Origin: an uncultured Corynebacterium sp.
GTDB taxonomy: Bacteria > Actinomycetota > Actinomycetes > Mycobacteriales > Mycobacteriaceae
Direction of reading: 5' to 3'
Length of the DNA: 11,866 bases
Assembly (NCBI RefSeq): GCF_937999985.1
Contig: NZ_CALLDG010000066.1
Location: 1-11,866 of the forward strand
In this document: positions 1-7,868 of the stretch, one piece after another
Layout of the letters: every line of letters starts with the position of its first letter
Position numbering within the stretch: position 1 is the first letter of the stretch
Notes under the pieces: generated by a model
What the model was told of the DNA's origin: nothing
The model's input: only the letters and a program-made list of their open reading frames with translations
The model's database searches: none
Program-made: the position numbers and the translations under genes

Positions 1-54
1 CACCACGGTGCTGGGGTTGGCAGCATTCACAAACCAAAGGGTCACCAGGGTCAC
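1..54 (-). CDS. N-terminus of a small hydrophobic protein, cut by window edge
   Basis: Eighteen codons are visible, reading MTLVTLWFVNAANPSTVV from a GTG start. An AGAAGGAG ribosome-binding site (63-70) sits 8 nt upstream. The start lies 21 nt after the sepH stop codon on the same strand, so the two are probably co-transcribed. The hydrophobic start suggests a membrane segment. Small membrane proteins are known next to sepH in other actinobacteria, but too little is present to assign a family. The frame is the same as that of sepH, separated from it by the TAG stop. Confidence 0.4.
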   Translation of the reverse strand, partial: MTLVTLWFVNAANPSTVV

Positions 55-75
55 AGCTGTGGCTCCTTCTATCGC

Positions 76-1266
76 CTAGTTCTTCTTCTTGGGGTTGGTG
101 CGCACGCCCAACAGGACGTCCTCCCAGTGCGGGGTGACGGCCTTGCGCTTCCGCTTCGGCTTCGCAGCCTTTGCGTCGGGGTGCATTAGGAATTCATTAT
201 CGCCGCGGTCGCCCCGCTCCGCAGGGGAATCGTCGCCAGCGGGGGGAGTGCCCTGCGCGGCGGGATCCCCGGGAGCCCCGGGAGCTCCAGCCCCAGCGGA
301 TCGGTCGCTCTGCCGGTTTTGATCGGCCTGGTCGTCCTCCCAGTACTGATCCTCGGGATCCTGCGTTGAGTGCAGCAGGGGCGTCACCGGGGAAACGCTG
401 CGCACCGGCTGCCCGTAGCGCGGGTTCACCAGGTCGCCTGCGATGCTGTTGTGCGGGTGTGCCAGTGCCTTCTCCGAGCCACGCAGCTCGATGATGAACT
501 CCGCGACGTGCGTGTTGGTGCGCCCGGCCGCGTCCTTTTCCCAAGACACGGTGACGATCCACTGCTTGGTGGAGTTCTGGTAGGCATCCCATTCGGCGTC
601 CGAAAGAGACTCCCCGTGCGCCGCCAGAGCGGTGGCCAGAACCTCCCACAGCGGCTGGTTCGATACGCCATCCCCGTTTACCGGCAGCGCCGCGTGCGCG
701 AGCTCCGCGATGCGTGCGCGCTCCTGCAGGATCGGCCACGCATAGGGCTCGATGCGGGACTCGTCCGTGTCCGCCTCGTCTGCCAGTTCGGCGACGGTAG
801 CGCCGTGGCGGATGCGATCCTGGATCACGCGCGGGGACATCGAAATCCGGGTGCGGTGCGGACGCGCGTTAGGGCGGTCCTGTCCGCGCCCCTGGAATAG
901 TGACGCCACCTCGGCCTCCACCGCTTCCTCCTCAGCGCGGGTTGCTGCTTGCTCCTCCTCCCGGTGTGCATCTGCGGCATCCGTGGCGGCATCGGTAGAG
1001 CCGCCAGGGCTGGGCGTGCTGGTGGCGCTGGCCGCGCTGGTGGTGTCAGAGTCGGAACTTTCGGAAGCCGCGGGGTGTTCAGCACCTTCAGTTTCTACGG
1101 AAGCGCTGCCCGCGCTGTCCATGGGGGCCTCACTAAGAAAGGAGCGCAACTCGTCAGTGACGGGAAGAAAGTACTCGGCGATGGGGCCGCCGACGGCGGG
1201 GTCAACGGCGCGCAGCACGAGCGACGAGGCATCGCTATCGGCGACGACAAATTTCAGCTCTTGCAA
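76..1266 (-). CDS. sepH: Septation protein SepH (FtsZ assembly regulator, DUF3071)
   Basis: SepH proteins of actinobacteria bind FtsZ and promote its assembly at the division site in the cytoplasm. The 396-residue product starts MQELKFVVADSD, matching the family's short N-terminal beta region. A long acidic Ser/Ala/Thr/Glu-rich linker follows (about 45-130). A conserved helix-turn-helix-like segment begins at SPRVIQDRIRHGATVAEL (about 144-161) and continues through the PILQERARIAELA helix to about 190; a segment with QWIVTVSWEKD (235-245) comes next. A Pro/Gly-rich linker leads to a basic tail with WEDVLLGVR (381-389), which resembles the family's conserved C-terminal WDEIMFG-type motif. A TTG start at 1266 is chosen because AGGAGG (1272-1277) lies 5 nt upstream and the protein then begins as family members do. 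A longer frame from TTG at 1326 would start inside the 1316-1355 hairpin. The family call is firm; the function is taken from Streptomyces and mycobacterial work. Confidence 0.85.
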   Translation of the reverse strand: MQELKFVVADSDASSLVLRAVDPAVGGPIAEYFLPVTDELRSFLSEAPMDSAGSASVETEGAEHPAASESSDSDTTSAASATSTPSPGGSTDAATDAADAHREEEQAATRAEEEAVEAEVASLFQGRGQDRPNARPHRTRISMSPRVIQDRIRHGATVAELADEADTDESRIEPYAWPILQERARIAELAHAALPVNGDGVSNQPLWEVLATALAAHGESLSDAEWDAYQNSTKQWIVTVSWEKDAAGRTNTHVAEFIIELRGSEKALAHPHNSIAGDLVNPRYGQPVRSVSPVTPLLHSTQDPEDQYWEDDQADQNRQSDRSAGAGAPGAPGDPAAQGTPPAGDDSPAERGDRGDNEFLMHPDAKAAKPKRKRKAVTPHWEDVLLGVRTNPKKKN

Positions 1267-1315
1267 CGTGGCCTCCTGACGGATGATGCGGCAAATGACG
1301 GCGGTGTTATTAACA

Positions 1316-1355
1316 TCACCCTCCAACCTTAGCTAAAAGCTCGGTTGGAGGGTGA
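1316..1355 (-). terminator. Perfect 13-bp hairpin between serC and sepH
   Basis: TCACCCTCCAACC (1316-1328) is perfectly complementary to GGTTGGAGGGTGA (1343-1355). The 14-nt loop contains a second small pairing, AGCT with AGCT. It lies downstream of serC and 50 nt upstream of the chosen sepH start. There is no clear T-run after it on either strand, only a TGTTAATAA stretch on the minus side. It may be a U-poor actinobacterial terminator for serC or a structured leader for sepH. Confidence 0.55.
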
Positions 1356-1402
1356 GCGGATTCAGTCGCTAAATGATGGCGAAACAGTAGCTGGATAGCG
1401 CC

Positions 1403-2560
1403 TTACTTGGCAGCGTGGCCGCCGTCGAGGATGAAGTCGATGGCGCCCGTCAGCTTCTTGACATCCTCCGGGTCGATGGCCGGGAACATGCCGATACGCA
1501 ACTGGTTACGGCCCAGTTTGCGGTAGGGCTCGGTATCCAGAATGCCGTTGGCGCGGAGGATCTTGGCGATCTTGGCGGCGTCGATGTTCTCGTCAAAGTC
1601 GATGGTGCCGACAACGAGGGAGCGGGCATCCGCATCCTGCACAAACGGGGTGGCCTCTGCGCGGGCATCGGCCCAGCTGTACAGGGTCTTGGAGGACTCG
1701 GTGGTGCGGGCCACCATGCCGTCCAGGCCACCGTTGGCGTTCATCCACTTCACCTGGTCGTCCAGCATCAACAGGGTAGCGACGGCCGGGGTGTTGTAGG
1801 TCTGGTTCTTGCGGGAGTTATCCACGGCGGTCTTCAGGTCCAGGAAGGCCGGGATGTAGCGGTCGGAAGCGGCGATCTCTTCCACGCGCTCCAGGGCGGC
1901 GGGGGAGAAGGCTGCCAGCCACAGGCCACCGTCAGAGGCGAAGCACTTCTGCGGGCTGAAGTAGTAGACGTCAGCCTCGTTGAGGTCGACGGGCAGGCCA
2001 CCGGCGCCGGAGGTTGCGTCGATGGCGACCAGGGTGTCGTCCGAAGCGGCCTTCGGGCGGGTGACCGGAACCATTGCGCCGGTGGAGGTCTCGTTGTGCG
2101 CCCAGCCGATCAGGTCGGCATCGGTTCCATCCAGCTCGCTCGGGGACGGAGCGGTGCCTGGCTCGCCCGCGACGATCTGCGGCTCGTCCAGCCACGGAGC
2201 CTTCTTGGAGACGCTGGCGAACTTAGAGGAGAACTCGCCGTAGGTCAGGTGCGCGGACTTGTTGCGGATCAGGCCGAAGGAAGCGGCATCCCAGAAAGCG
2301 GTGGCGCCACCCAGGGAGAGAACGATCTCGTAGCCCTCCGGCAGGTTGAACAGCTGGGACAGACCCTCGCGTACGGAGCCGACGACGTCCTTCACGCCAG
2401 CCTGGCGGTGAGAGGTGCCCAGAATGGCGGCGTTGTCCTGGATGGCCTGCAGCTGGGCTGGGCGAACCTTGGACGGGCCACAGCCGAAGCGGCCATCGGC
2501 GGGAATGAACTCCGCGGGGATGGTGGGCAGGGTGTTTTGGTCGTTGGCAGGTGCGTTCAT
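1403..2560 (-). CDS. serC: Phosphoserine aminotransferase
   Basis: This cytoplasmic PLP enzyme converts 3-phosphohydroxypyruvate and glutamate to O-phosphoserine and 2-oxoglutarate, the second step of serine synthesis from glycolysis. The 385-residue product is full length for the actinobacterial SerC type. It has the N-terminal FGCGPSKVRP segment (26-34), the HNETSTG cofactor-contact region (155-161), the Asp of AIDATSGAGG (181) and the PLP-binding lysine K205 in FSPQKCFASDGG. The C-terminal domain ends RIGMFPAIDPEDVKKL. The ATG at 2560 is supported by AGAGGG (2565-2570), 4 nt upstream. The gene is transcribed away from gltA, a neighbour arrangement also known in C. glutamicum. Confidence 0.93.
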   Translation of the reverse strand: MNAPANDQNTLPTIPAEFIPADGRFGCGPSKVRPAQLQAIQDNAAILGTSHRQAGVKDVVGSVREGLSQLFNLPEGYEIVLSLGGATAFWDAASFGLIRNKSAHLTYGEFSSKFASVSKKAPWLDEPQIVAGEPGTAPSPSELDGTDADLIGWAHNETSTGAMVPVTRPKAASDDTLVAIDATSGAGGLPVDLNEADVYYFSPQKCFASDGGLWLAAFSPAALERVEEIAASDRYIPAFLDLKTAVDNSRKNQTYNTPAVATLLMLDDQVKWMNANGGLDGMVARTTESSKTLYSWADARAEATPFVQDADARSLVVGTIDFDENIDAAKIAKILRANGILDTEPYRKLGRNQLRIGMFPAIDPEDVKKLTGAIDFILDGGHAAK

Positions 2561-2921
2561 CTTTCCCTCTGATCGCTCGTATTTTTTGCGCTTGACTTTA
2601 TAGGGTAGACCTTCACGCGGACTACGTGGCCTAAAGGTGTCAAAAATATAAGAATCGTGGGTGGTGGCGCAGTGTTTTACCCCCGCTTAACCCAGGCAGT
2701 CTGTCGTGCGCGTCACATAGGCACTACAGTGTGCCGTATCCCCCCGTCGGCTTTGCTATGCAAGTAACGCCATACGGGGAAGCCCTAAAGCGGCTACAAT
2801 TTACAAGTGAAACCGTGAATCTGTGTTCCGCTCCATCGGTGCCGGCGCAAGCTTCTACCAAAAGTAATCGCTACAACATTCGCTGCGGGCAGGCACGTGA
2901 ACATTTCAGAAAGGGATGTCA
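2561..2921. promoter_or_regulatory. Divergent serC/gltA control region
   Basis: This 361-bp gap contains no convincing gene. On the plus strand GCTACAATTT (2793-2802) fits the corynebacterial extended -10 pattern with hexamer TACAAT (2795-2800); no good -35 is visible. TGTCGTGCGCGTCACA (2702-2717) resembles the GlxR/CRP consensus TGTGA-N6-TCACA, with a perfect right half and a 3/5 left half. ACCCCCG (2679-2685) resembles the AC-run half-sites reported for RamA. In C. glutamicum gltA is controlled by GlxR, RamA and RamB, so such sites are expected; these calls are by eye only. An AT-rich stretch at 2581-2604 is the likely serC promoter area. The gltA ribosome-binding site AGAAAGGG occupies 2908-2915. 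Confidence 0.5.
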
Positions 2922-4199
2922 ATGGCTACTGATAATCAGGACAAGGCCGTTCTCCACTACCCAGGTGGAGAGTACGAGATGGACATTGTCCACGCCACCG
3001 AAGGTAACGACGGTGTTGCACTGGGTAAGATGCTGGCAGAAACCGGCTTGACCACCCTGGATCCCGGCTACGTGAACACCGGTTCCACCAAGTCCGCTAT
3101 CACCTACATCGACGGTGCAAACGGCATCCTGCGCTACCGCGGCTACGACATCGCCGACCTGGCTAACAACGCAACATTCAATGAGGTTTCCTACCTGCTG
3201 ATCAACGGCGAGCTGCCGAACAAGGAGCAGGCAGAGGAGTTCAACGGCAACATCCGCAAGCACACCCTGCTGGATGAGGACTTCAAGGCTCAGTTCCGCG
3301 TGTTCCCGCGCGACGCTCACCCGATGAGCGTTCTGGCTTCCTCCCTGAACATTCTGTCCACCTACTACCAGGACTCCCTGGATCCGCTGAATCCGGACCA
3401 CCAGAAGCTGAACACCTACCGCCTGATGGCGAAGGTGCCGATGCTGGCTGCTTACGCTTACCGCGCTTCCAAGGGTAAGCCGTACATGTACCCGGATAAC
3501 TCCATGAACGCGCGCCAGAACTTCCTGCGCCAGATGTTCGGTTACCCGACCGAGCCTTTCGAGGACGACCCGGTGGTTACCAAGGCTCTGGACAAGCTGC
3601 TGATCCTGCACGCTGACCACGAGCAGAACTGCTCCACCTCCACCGTCCGCATGGTTGGTTCCTCCCAGGCCAACATGTTCGTCTCCATCGCCGCAGGCAT
3701 CAACGCCCTGTCCGGCCCGCTGCACGGCGGCGCTAACCAGGCCGTTCTGGAGATGCTGGAGGAGATCCACGCTAACGGTGGCGACGCTACCGACTTCATG
3801 AACCGCGTGAAGAACAAGGAGCCGGGCGTTAAGCTGATGGGCTTCGGCCACCGCGTCTACAAGAACTACGACCCGCGCGCGGCCATCGTCAAGGAGTCCG
3901 CACACGAGATTCTGGATCACCTGGGTGGTGACCACCTGCTGGATCTGGCTATGAAGCTGGAAGAGATCGCGCTGGCTGATGATTACTTCATCTCCCGCAA
4001 GCTCTACCCGAACGTTGACTTCTACACTGGCCTGATCTACCGCGCCATGGGCTTCCCGACGGACTTCTTCACCGTCCTGTTTGCCATGGGCCGCCTGCCG
4101 GGCTGGATCGCTCACTACTTGGAGCAGGTCAACGATCCGACCGCAAAGATCAACCGTCCGCGCCAGATCTACACCGGCGAGGGTGCGCGCAAGCTCTAA
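2922..4199 (+). CDS. gltA: Citrate synthase
   Basis: This enzyme condenses oxaloacetate with acetyl-CoA to citrate, the entry step of the TCA cycle, in the cytoplasm. The 425-residue product is the type expected for hexameric bacterial GltA. Recognisable active-site residues are H233 (ADHEQNCSTS), H268 (SGPLHGGANQAV), H310 with R311 (GFGHRVYKNYDPRA) and D366 (NVDFYTGLIYRAMGFP). ATG 2922 is preferred over ATG 2916 because AGAAAGGG ends at 2915: the former leaves 6 nt of spacing and the latter none. Codon choice is strongly biased toward C-ending codons, CTG, AAG and GAG, consistent with high expression. The gene is followed by a strong terminator and is probably monocistronic. Confidence 0.97.
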   Translation: MATDNQDKAVLHYPGGEYEMDIVHATEGNDGVALGKMLAETGLTTLDPGYVNTGSTKSAITYIDGANGILRYRGYDIADLANNATFNEVSYLLINGELPNKEQAEEFNGNIRKHTLLDEDFKAQFRVFPRDAHPMSVLASSLNILSTYYQDSLDPLNPDHQKLNTYRLMAKVPMLAAYAYRASKGKPYMYPDNSMNARQNFLRQMFGYPTEPFEDDPVVTKALDKLLILHADHEQNCSTSTVRMVGSSQANMFVSIAAGINALSGPLHGGANQAVLEMLEEIHANGGDATDFMNRVKNKEPGVKLMGFGHRVYKNYDPRAAIVKESAHEILDHLGGDHLLDLAMKLEEIALADDYFISRKLYPNVDFYTGLIYRAMGFPTDFFTVLFAMGRLPGWIAHYLEQVNDPTAKINRPRQIYTGEGARKL

Positions 4200-4223
4200 G
4201 AACTCTCTGTTCTTTTCTTGGTG

Positions 4224-4282
4224 ACGCCCCCTTGGGTTCAGCTACGCAATGCGTATGCCCCCAAGGGGGCGTTTCGCGTTTT
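4224..4282 (+). terminator. Intrinsic terminator of gltA
   Basis: ACGCCCCCTTGGG (4224-4236) pairs perfectly with CCCAAGGGGGCGT (4260-4272), a 13-bp GC-rich stem. It is followed by a T-containing tail, TTCGCGTTTTG. The 23-nt loop holds a nested hairpin, TACGCA (4243-4248) with TGCGTA (4250-4255). It begins 25 nt after the gltA stop codon. Confidence 0.85.
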
Positions 4283-4332
4283 GCTAGGGTGGAGCTTCGA
4301 GAAGCTATCAGTTCTTAAAGGAGACTTCCCCC

Positions 4333-4692
4333 ATGAGTAAACCGCAGATCGACCTCTCGAATGGCCCCGCCCCGCAGGACCTGGTGATTGAAGATTTGGT
4401 GGTCGGCGAGGGTGCAGAGGCCGTGCCGGGTGGCATGGTGGAGGTGCACTACGTGGGAGTGGACTTCGAGACTGGCGAGGAGTTCGACTCTTCCTGGGAT
4501 CGCGGCGAGTCCATTGAGTTCCCCCTCTCTGGCCTGATCGAGGGCTGGCAGGAGGGCATCCCGGGCATGCGTGCCGGCGGTCGCCGCAAGCTGACCATTC
4601 CCCCGGAGAAGGCGTACGGCCCGGCCGGTATGGGGCACCAGCTATCTGGCCGCACGCTGGTCTTCATTATTGACCTGATCGCCGTGAACTAA
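4333..4692 (+). CDS. FKBP-type peptidyl-prolyl cis-trans isomerase
   Basis: This is a single-domain FKBP that catalyses proline isomerisation during protein folding. The 119-residue product has no signal peptide and should be cytoplasmic. The FKBP pocket residues are visible: Y40 (VHYVG), F51 and D52 (EFDSSWDRG), L68, I69 and W72 (GLIEGWQEGI), Y95 (EKAYG) and F111 (LVFIIDL). AAAGGAG (4317-4323) precedes the ATG by 9 nt. It lies downstream of gltA as in C. glutamicum, but the strong terminator between them suggests its own promoter in 4273-4316. Its stop codon is only 4 nt from the convergent ABC permease stop. Confidence 0.93.
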   Translation: MSKPQIDLSNGPAPQDLVIEDLVVGEGAEAVPGGMVEVHYVGVDFETGEEFDSSWDRGESIEFPLSGLIEGWQEGIPGMRAGGRRKLTIPPEKAYGPAGMGHQLSGRTLVFIIDLIAVN

Positions 4693-4696
4693 GACG

Positions 4697-5917
4697 CTAG
4701 GCGCCCTTTAGCGCCTTGGTCCAGCTCATCTTCTTGCCGTTGTTCAGGATGGAATTGCGGTAGACGCGGGCCACCAGCAGAATCACCAGAACCGTCGCGA
4801 TGGTGGCGATGAGGAAGCTCAGCAGAACCTGCGGTAGGCTCATTGTGCCCGCCGCCATGTTCATCGGGGCGACCGTCAGGCTAAACGGCGGCACCCAACC
4901 TAGCACCTGCATGAACGTGGATTCCATGTTGCTGAGGCCGAACAGCGGGGCGTAGGTCATGCCCATAATGAACAGCAGGATCGGAGCCTGGGTGGACTGC
5001 AGATCCTCCGTGCGGGAAACCAAAGAGCCTGCTGCCGCGTACAGGCTGCCAAAGAACAGCATGCCGATGCAGAAGGCCAGCAGCATTAGAGCCACCACTG
5101 TGTAGTCGAAATCCACGTCCCCCAACAGCCCGGAGACGGACACTGCGACCGCGCCGATGACCAGGATGATTGCGGTGCCGATGAAACCGAAGACGGTGTT
5201 GCCGATGATTTTGCCAGCCAGGAAATCCATTGGGCGGGCGGAAGCCAGGATGATCTCCACCACGCGCGAGGACTTCTCCTCCGTGATGCGTCCGCCGACG
5301 TTCGCGGCGAAGAGGATGATGAAGTAGGCCATCAGCATCACACCGACCATGGCGGTGACAATCTGCGGCCCGTTGGCCTCCATCGCGTCATCTGCCTTTA
5401 AGTCCACGGTCTCCAACTGCACGGAGGGCGTGGCGTCGGCGAACTCCTCGGGGGAAACGCCCACTTTGTTTAGCGCTTCGGATTGCGCGTGCGCATTGAT
5501 CGCAGCGCTAACGGTGCTGAGGATCACGGGGTCGGGCTTTCCTTCGGCGAGAAGCTCGTAGCCGGAATCAGTCTTCACCAGGGCTGCATCGAGGTCTTCG
5601 TCGGTCACCTTAGAGGAAGCCTCGTCGCGGGAGCCCACGGTTTCCGTCTCCACGCCACCGGAACCTTCAGTCCCTTCTGGGGTGCCTTCGGTGGAGGCCG
5701 AGGCGGCGTCAACAAACTCCTTCTCAATCCCCACAAGACCGAGCTTCGGGGTTTCGTTGCCGTCGTCCTTGCCGGCGAACCATGCGCCGACGAACACGCC
5801 GATGAGCATGACGGCGATGACGACAATCAAGGAAAACATGATCGCCTTGCTGCGGGAGGCCACCTGGATCTCGCGCTTGGCGACGGTGGCGATGGTGTTC
5901 GGGGAAGAATAACTCAT
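4697..5917 (-). CDS. ABC-2 type exporter permease (NatB/YhaP-like)
   Basis: This is the membrane subunit of an ABC exporter working with the ATPase encoded just upstream. The 406-residue protein has one N-terminal transmembrane segment (about 26-48), then an acidic external domain (about 50-185) with a Thr/Glu/Gly/Ser-rich low-complexity stretch at 73-103. About five further membrane segments follow (roughly 186-207, 238-262, 273-297, 311-328 and 363-385). EEKSSRVVEIILASARP (213-229) is characteristic of NatB-like ABC-2 permeases. Its ATG overlaps the TGA of the ATPase gene (ATGA, 5914-5917), which indicates translational coupling. The substrate cannot be read from sequence. NatAB of Bacillus exports sodium, but related pairs carry drugs or peptides. 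Confidence 0.85.
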   Translation of the reverse strand: MSYSSPNTIATVAKREIQVASRSKAIMFSLIVVIAVMLIGVFVGAWFAGKDDGNETPKLGLVGIEKEFVDAASASTEGTPEGTEGSGGVETETVGSRDEASSKVTDEDLDAALVKTDSGYELLAEGKPDPVILSTVSAAINAHAQSEALNKVGVSPEEFADATPSVQLETVDLKADDAMEANGPQIVTAMVGVMLMAYFIILFAANVGGRITEEKSSRVVEIILASARPMDFLAGKIIGNTVFGFIGTAIILVIGAVAVSVSGLLGDVDFDYTVVALMLLAFCIGMLFFGSLYAAAGSLVSRTEDLQSTQAPILLFIMGMTYAPLFGLSNMESTFMQVLGWVPPFSLTVAPMNMAAGTMSLPQVLLSFLIATIATVLVILLVARVYRNSILNNGKKMSWTKALKGA

Positions 5918-6795
5918 GATTCGACGACCTCCTGGAAGAGCTCTGCAAGGTGCGGGATACGGCGGGAGAAAGAGTGGACCGGGCCGGTGGCCAGCGCAGC
6001 CTGCAGGATCTGCTGATCCAGGTCCGTAGTCTCAGCCTCGAGCAGCACGCCCTCGCCAAAGTCCTCGACCAGGCGCGTGCCCTGGGGGTACCAATCGCGC
6101 GCCGGAGTACGCACCTCGTAGACGATGGGGCCGCGGGTTCGCAGTTCGTCGACGGTGCCCTCGGCTTTCATACGTCCCTTGGCGATGATGCCCACGCGGT
6201 CGCACAGGCGCTGCACCAGATCCAGCTGGTGGGAGCTGAACAGGACCGGCACGCCGGCGTTGCAACGCTCAACAAGCAGGTCGCTCATCACGTTCACGGC
6301 CACGGGGTCCAAGCCGGAGAAGGGCTCGTCCAGGATCAGCAGTTCCGGGTTGTGGATTAGCGAGGCCGCCAGCTGGACGCGCTGCTGGTTACCCAGCGAC
6401 AGCTCCTCCAGCTTGTCGTCCGAGCGCTCGGCCAGGCCGAGCTGTTCCAGCAGGCCTTCTGCGTTCTTCCGGGCCGCTTTGTCGCTCAAGCCGTGGAGGC
6501 GGGCGAAGAAGCGCAGTTGGTCACCGATCTTCTCCTTCGCGTACAGGCCGCGCTCTTCCGGCATGTAGCCAATGCGGCGGCGCAGATCATCGTCGATCGG
6601 CCGATCCCCCAGAAGCACCTCGCCGCTGTCCGCCGCGAGCACCCCCAGTGCGATGCGCATGGTGGTGGACTTGCCGGCACCGTTGGAGCCGACGAAACCG
6701 TACATCTCACCAGGCTGTACCTGGAGCGTCATGTCGTGGAGGACTTGGTGGTCCCCGTAACTCTTATTGAGGTTGTTGATATAGAGAGCTTCCAT
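5914..6795 (-). CDS. ABC exporter ATP-binding protein (NatA-like)
   Basis: This is the cytoplasmic ATPase of the exporter pair. In the 293-residue protein Walker A is GSNGAGKST (36-44) and Walker B is LLILDEP (152-158) with catalytic E157. The signature is LSLGNQQRVQ (132-141) rather than LSGGQ, and the H-loop is H189 in FSSHQ. The Q-loop region reads YMPEERGLY (77-85), with Glu where Gln is usual. Both variants are typical of NatA/YhaQ-like exporters, so they are not defects. About 75 C-terminal residues beyond the ATPase core form the accessory domain seen in this group. The ATG is preceded by AAGGA (6800-6804). It is the first gene of a two-gene operon. Confidence 0.9.
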   Translation of the reverse strand: MEALYINNLNKSYGDHQVLHDMTLQVQPGEMYGFVGSNGAGKSTTMRIALGVLAADSGEVLLGDRPIDDDLRRRIGYMPEERGLYAKEKIGDQLRFFARLHGLSDKAARKNAEGLLEQLGLAERSDDKLEELSLGNQQRVQLAASLIHNPELLILDEPFSGLDPVAVNVMSDLLVERCNAGVPVLFSSHQLDLVQRLCDRVGIIAKGRMKAEGTVDELRTRGPIVYEVRTPARDWYPQGTRLVEDFGEGVLLEAETTDLDQQILQAALATGPVHSFSRRIPHLAELFQEVVES

Positions 6796-6943
6796 ATATT
6801 CCTTGTGGATTTTGTTGGTTTGAATCCTTAGTCGAAATAAGAAGGATCCCGGTTATTGTCTCATATGCGAATGCATTAGGTCGGTGATAAAGCCTGTGCC
6901 AGTGCCGTCGCGGGAATGGCGCAAGTGGCGTACAAAAGAGGCC
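6796..6943. promoter_or_regulatory. Divergent ABC operon / aldo-keto reductase intergenic region
   Basis: This 148-bp gap separates the two divergent starts and must hold both promoters. ATCCTT (6824-6829) and AAGGAT (6842-6847) form an inverted repeat with a 12-nt centre, about 30-50 nt upstream of the ABC start. That is a plausible place for an operator. I could not pick a convincing -35/-10 pair on either strand. Confidence 0.3.
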
Positions 6944-7801
6944 ATGAGCGAAAAGAACAATGCAGTACCGACCCTTGAAATGAACGACGGCAAGGCCATT
7001 CCTCAGCTGGGGCTGGGCGTGTGGCAGTTGAGCGACGAGGACACTTACACCTCGGTGCGCGCCGCGATCGAGACCGGCTACCGCCACATTGATACCGCCG
7101 CGATCTACGGCAACGAGGAGGCCGTGGGGCGCGCCGTTGCCGACGCGGTGAAGGCCGGGGATGTGCAGCGCGAGGAGCTGTTCATCACCACCAAGCTGTG
7201 GAACGCCGACCAGGCGCGTGGTAAGGAAGCATTCGCGGAATCCCAGAAGAAGCTGGGGATGGACTATGTGGATCTGTACCTGCTGCACTGGCCGTGCCCG
7301 CAGGCCGACAAGTTCGTGCAGGCATACGACTCTATGGCGGAGATCCAGCAGGCGGGCGGCGCGACCAGCATCGGCGTGTGCAACTTTTACCCCGAGGCGC
7401 TGGATGCCCTGAAGCAGTCGGGCCACACCCCGGCCGTGAACCAGATCGAGATCCACCCAGGCTTTAGCCAGGCCGAGCAACGCGCGGACAACCGCGACCG
7501 CGGGATCGTCACCGAGGCATGGTCGCCGTTGGGGCAGGGGCAGAACCTGACCGACCCGACCATCGCGAAGATCGCCGCCGAGCACGGCGTGAGCGTGGCG
7601 CAGGCCATCATCCGCTGGCACATCCAGCGTGGCGACGTGGTTATCCCGCGTTCCTCCAAGGTGGAGCGCGTGCGCCAGAACTTCGACGTCTTCGGCTTTG
7701 AGCTTTCCGCCGACGAGGTTTCCGCCATCGAGGCTCTGGACGTGGAAGACGGCCGCATCGGCGGCGACCCGCTGACCTTCCACGCCGGCCTGGAGGGCTA
7801 G
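6944..7801 (+). CDS. Aldo/keto reductase
   Basis: This is an NAD(P)H-dependent reductase of aldehydes and ketones, cytoplasmic, with a (beta/alpha)8 fold. In the 285-residue product the catalytic tetrad is D50 and Y55 (HIDTAAIYGNE), K84 (TTKLW) and H115 (YLLHWP). The NADPH-binding segment IPRSSKVERVRQNF (234-247) is present. It resembles bacterial 2,5-diketogluconate or methylglyoxal reductases, but the real substrate cannot be told. ATG 6944 is chosen because MSEKNNAVPTLEMNDGKAIPQ matches the usual family start. The only ribosome-binding site candidate, AGAGG, is unusually close at 2 nt. A GTG at 6884 in the same frame would add 20 residues that do not look like the family. Confidence 0.88.
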   Translation: MSEKNNAVPTLEMNDGKAIPQLGLGVWQLSDEDTYTSVRAAIETGYRHIDTAAIYGNEEAVGRAVADAVKAGDVQREELFITTKLWNADQARGKEAFAESQKKLGMDYVDLYLLHWPCPQADKFVQAYDSMAEIQQAGGATSIGVCNFYPEALDALKQSGHTPAVNQIEIHPGFSQAEQRADNRDRGIVTEAWSPLGQGQNLTDPTIAKIAAEHGVSVAQAIIRWHIQRGDVVIPRSSKVERVRQNFDVFGFELSADEVSAIEALDVEDGRIGGDPLTFHAGLEG

Positions 7802-7809
7802 GGAAACTC

Positions 7810-7825
7810 CGCGCGGGTTCGCGCG
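7810..7825 (+). terminator. Short GC hairpin after aldo/keto reductase
   Basis: CGCGCG (7810-7815) and CGCGCG (7820-7825) flank a GGTT loop 8 nt after the stop codon. The stem is compact and very GC-rich, but no T-run follows, so it is only a possible terminator. The next gene begins 43 nt further on. Confidence 0.35.
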
Positions 7826-7855
7826 AAACACCCGCGTATGGCACCGCGCCTGCGG

Positions 7856-7861
7856 TACATT
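7856..7861 (+). promoter_or_regulatory. Candidate -10 element giving a leaderless mRNA
   Basis: TACATT fits the corynebacterial TANNNT -10 pattern and ends 7 nt before ATG 7869. That would place the transcription start at or next to the start codon. No ribosome-binding site is visible upstream of the ATG, which agrees with leaderless translation. No clear -35 is seen. Confidence 0.4.
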
Positions 7862-7868
7862 GCTAGCC

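Noticed and set aside
1415..2572. 385-codon plus-strand open frame over serC
   Set aside because: It is a Gly/Val-rich shadow of serC with no recognisable motif.
2919..4115. Long minus-strand open frame antisense to gltA
   Set aside because: It has no family resemblance, mirrors gltA codon bias and lies wholly inside a certain gene; such shadows are normal at this GC content.
4699..4716. AGGCGC-CCTTTA-GCGCCT hairpin as a bidirectional terminator between the FKBP and ABC genes
   Set aside because: The stem is only 6 bp, lies within the permease coding end and has no T-run; too weak to call.
5914..6795. Degenerate ATPase because of LSLGN signature and Glu at the Q-loop
   Set aside because: These variants are usual in NatA/YhaQ-type exporters; Walker A, Walker B and the H-loop are intact.
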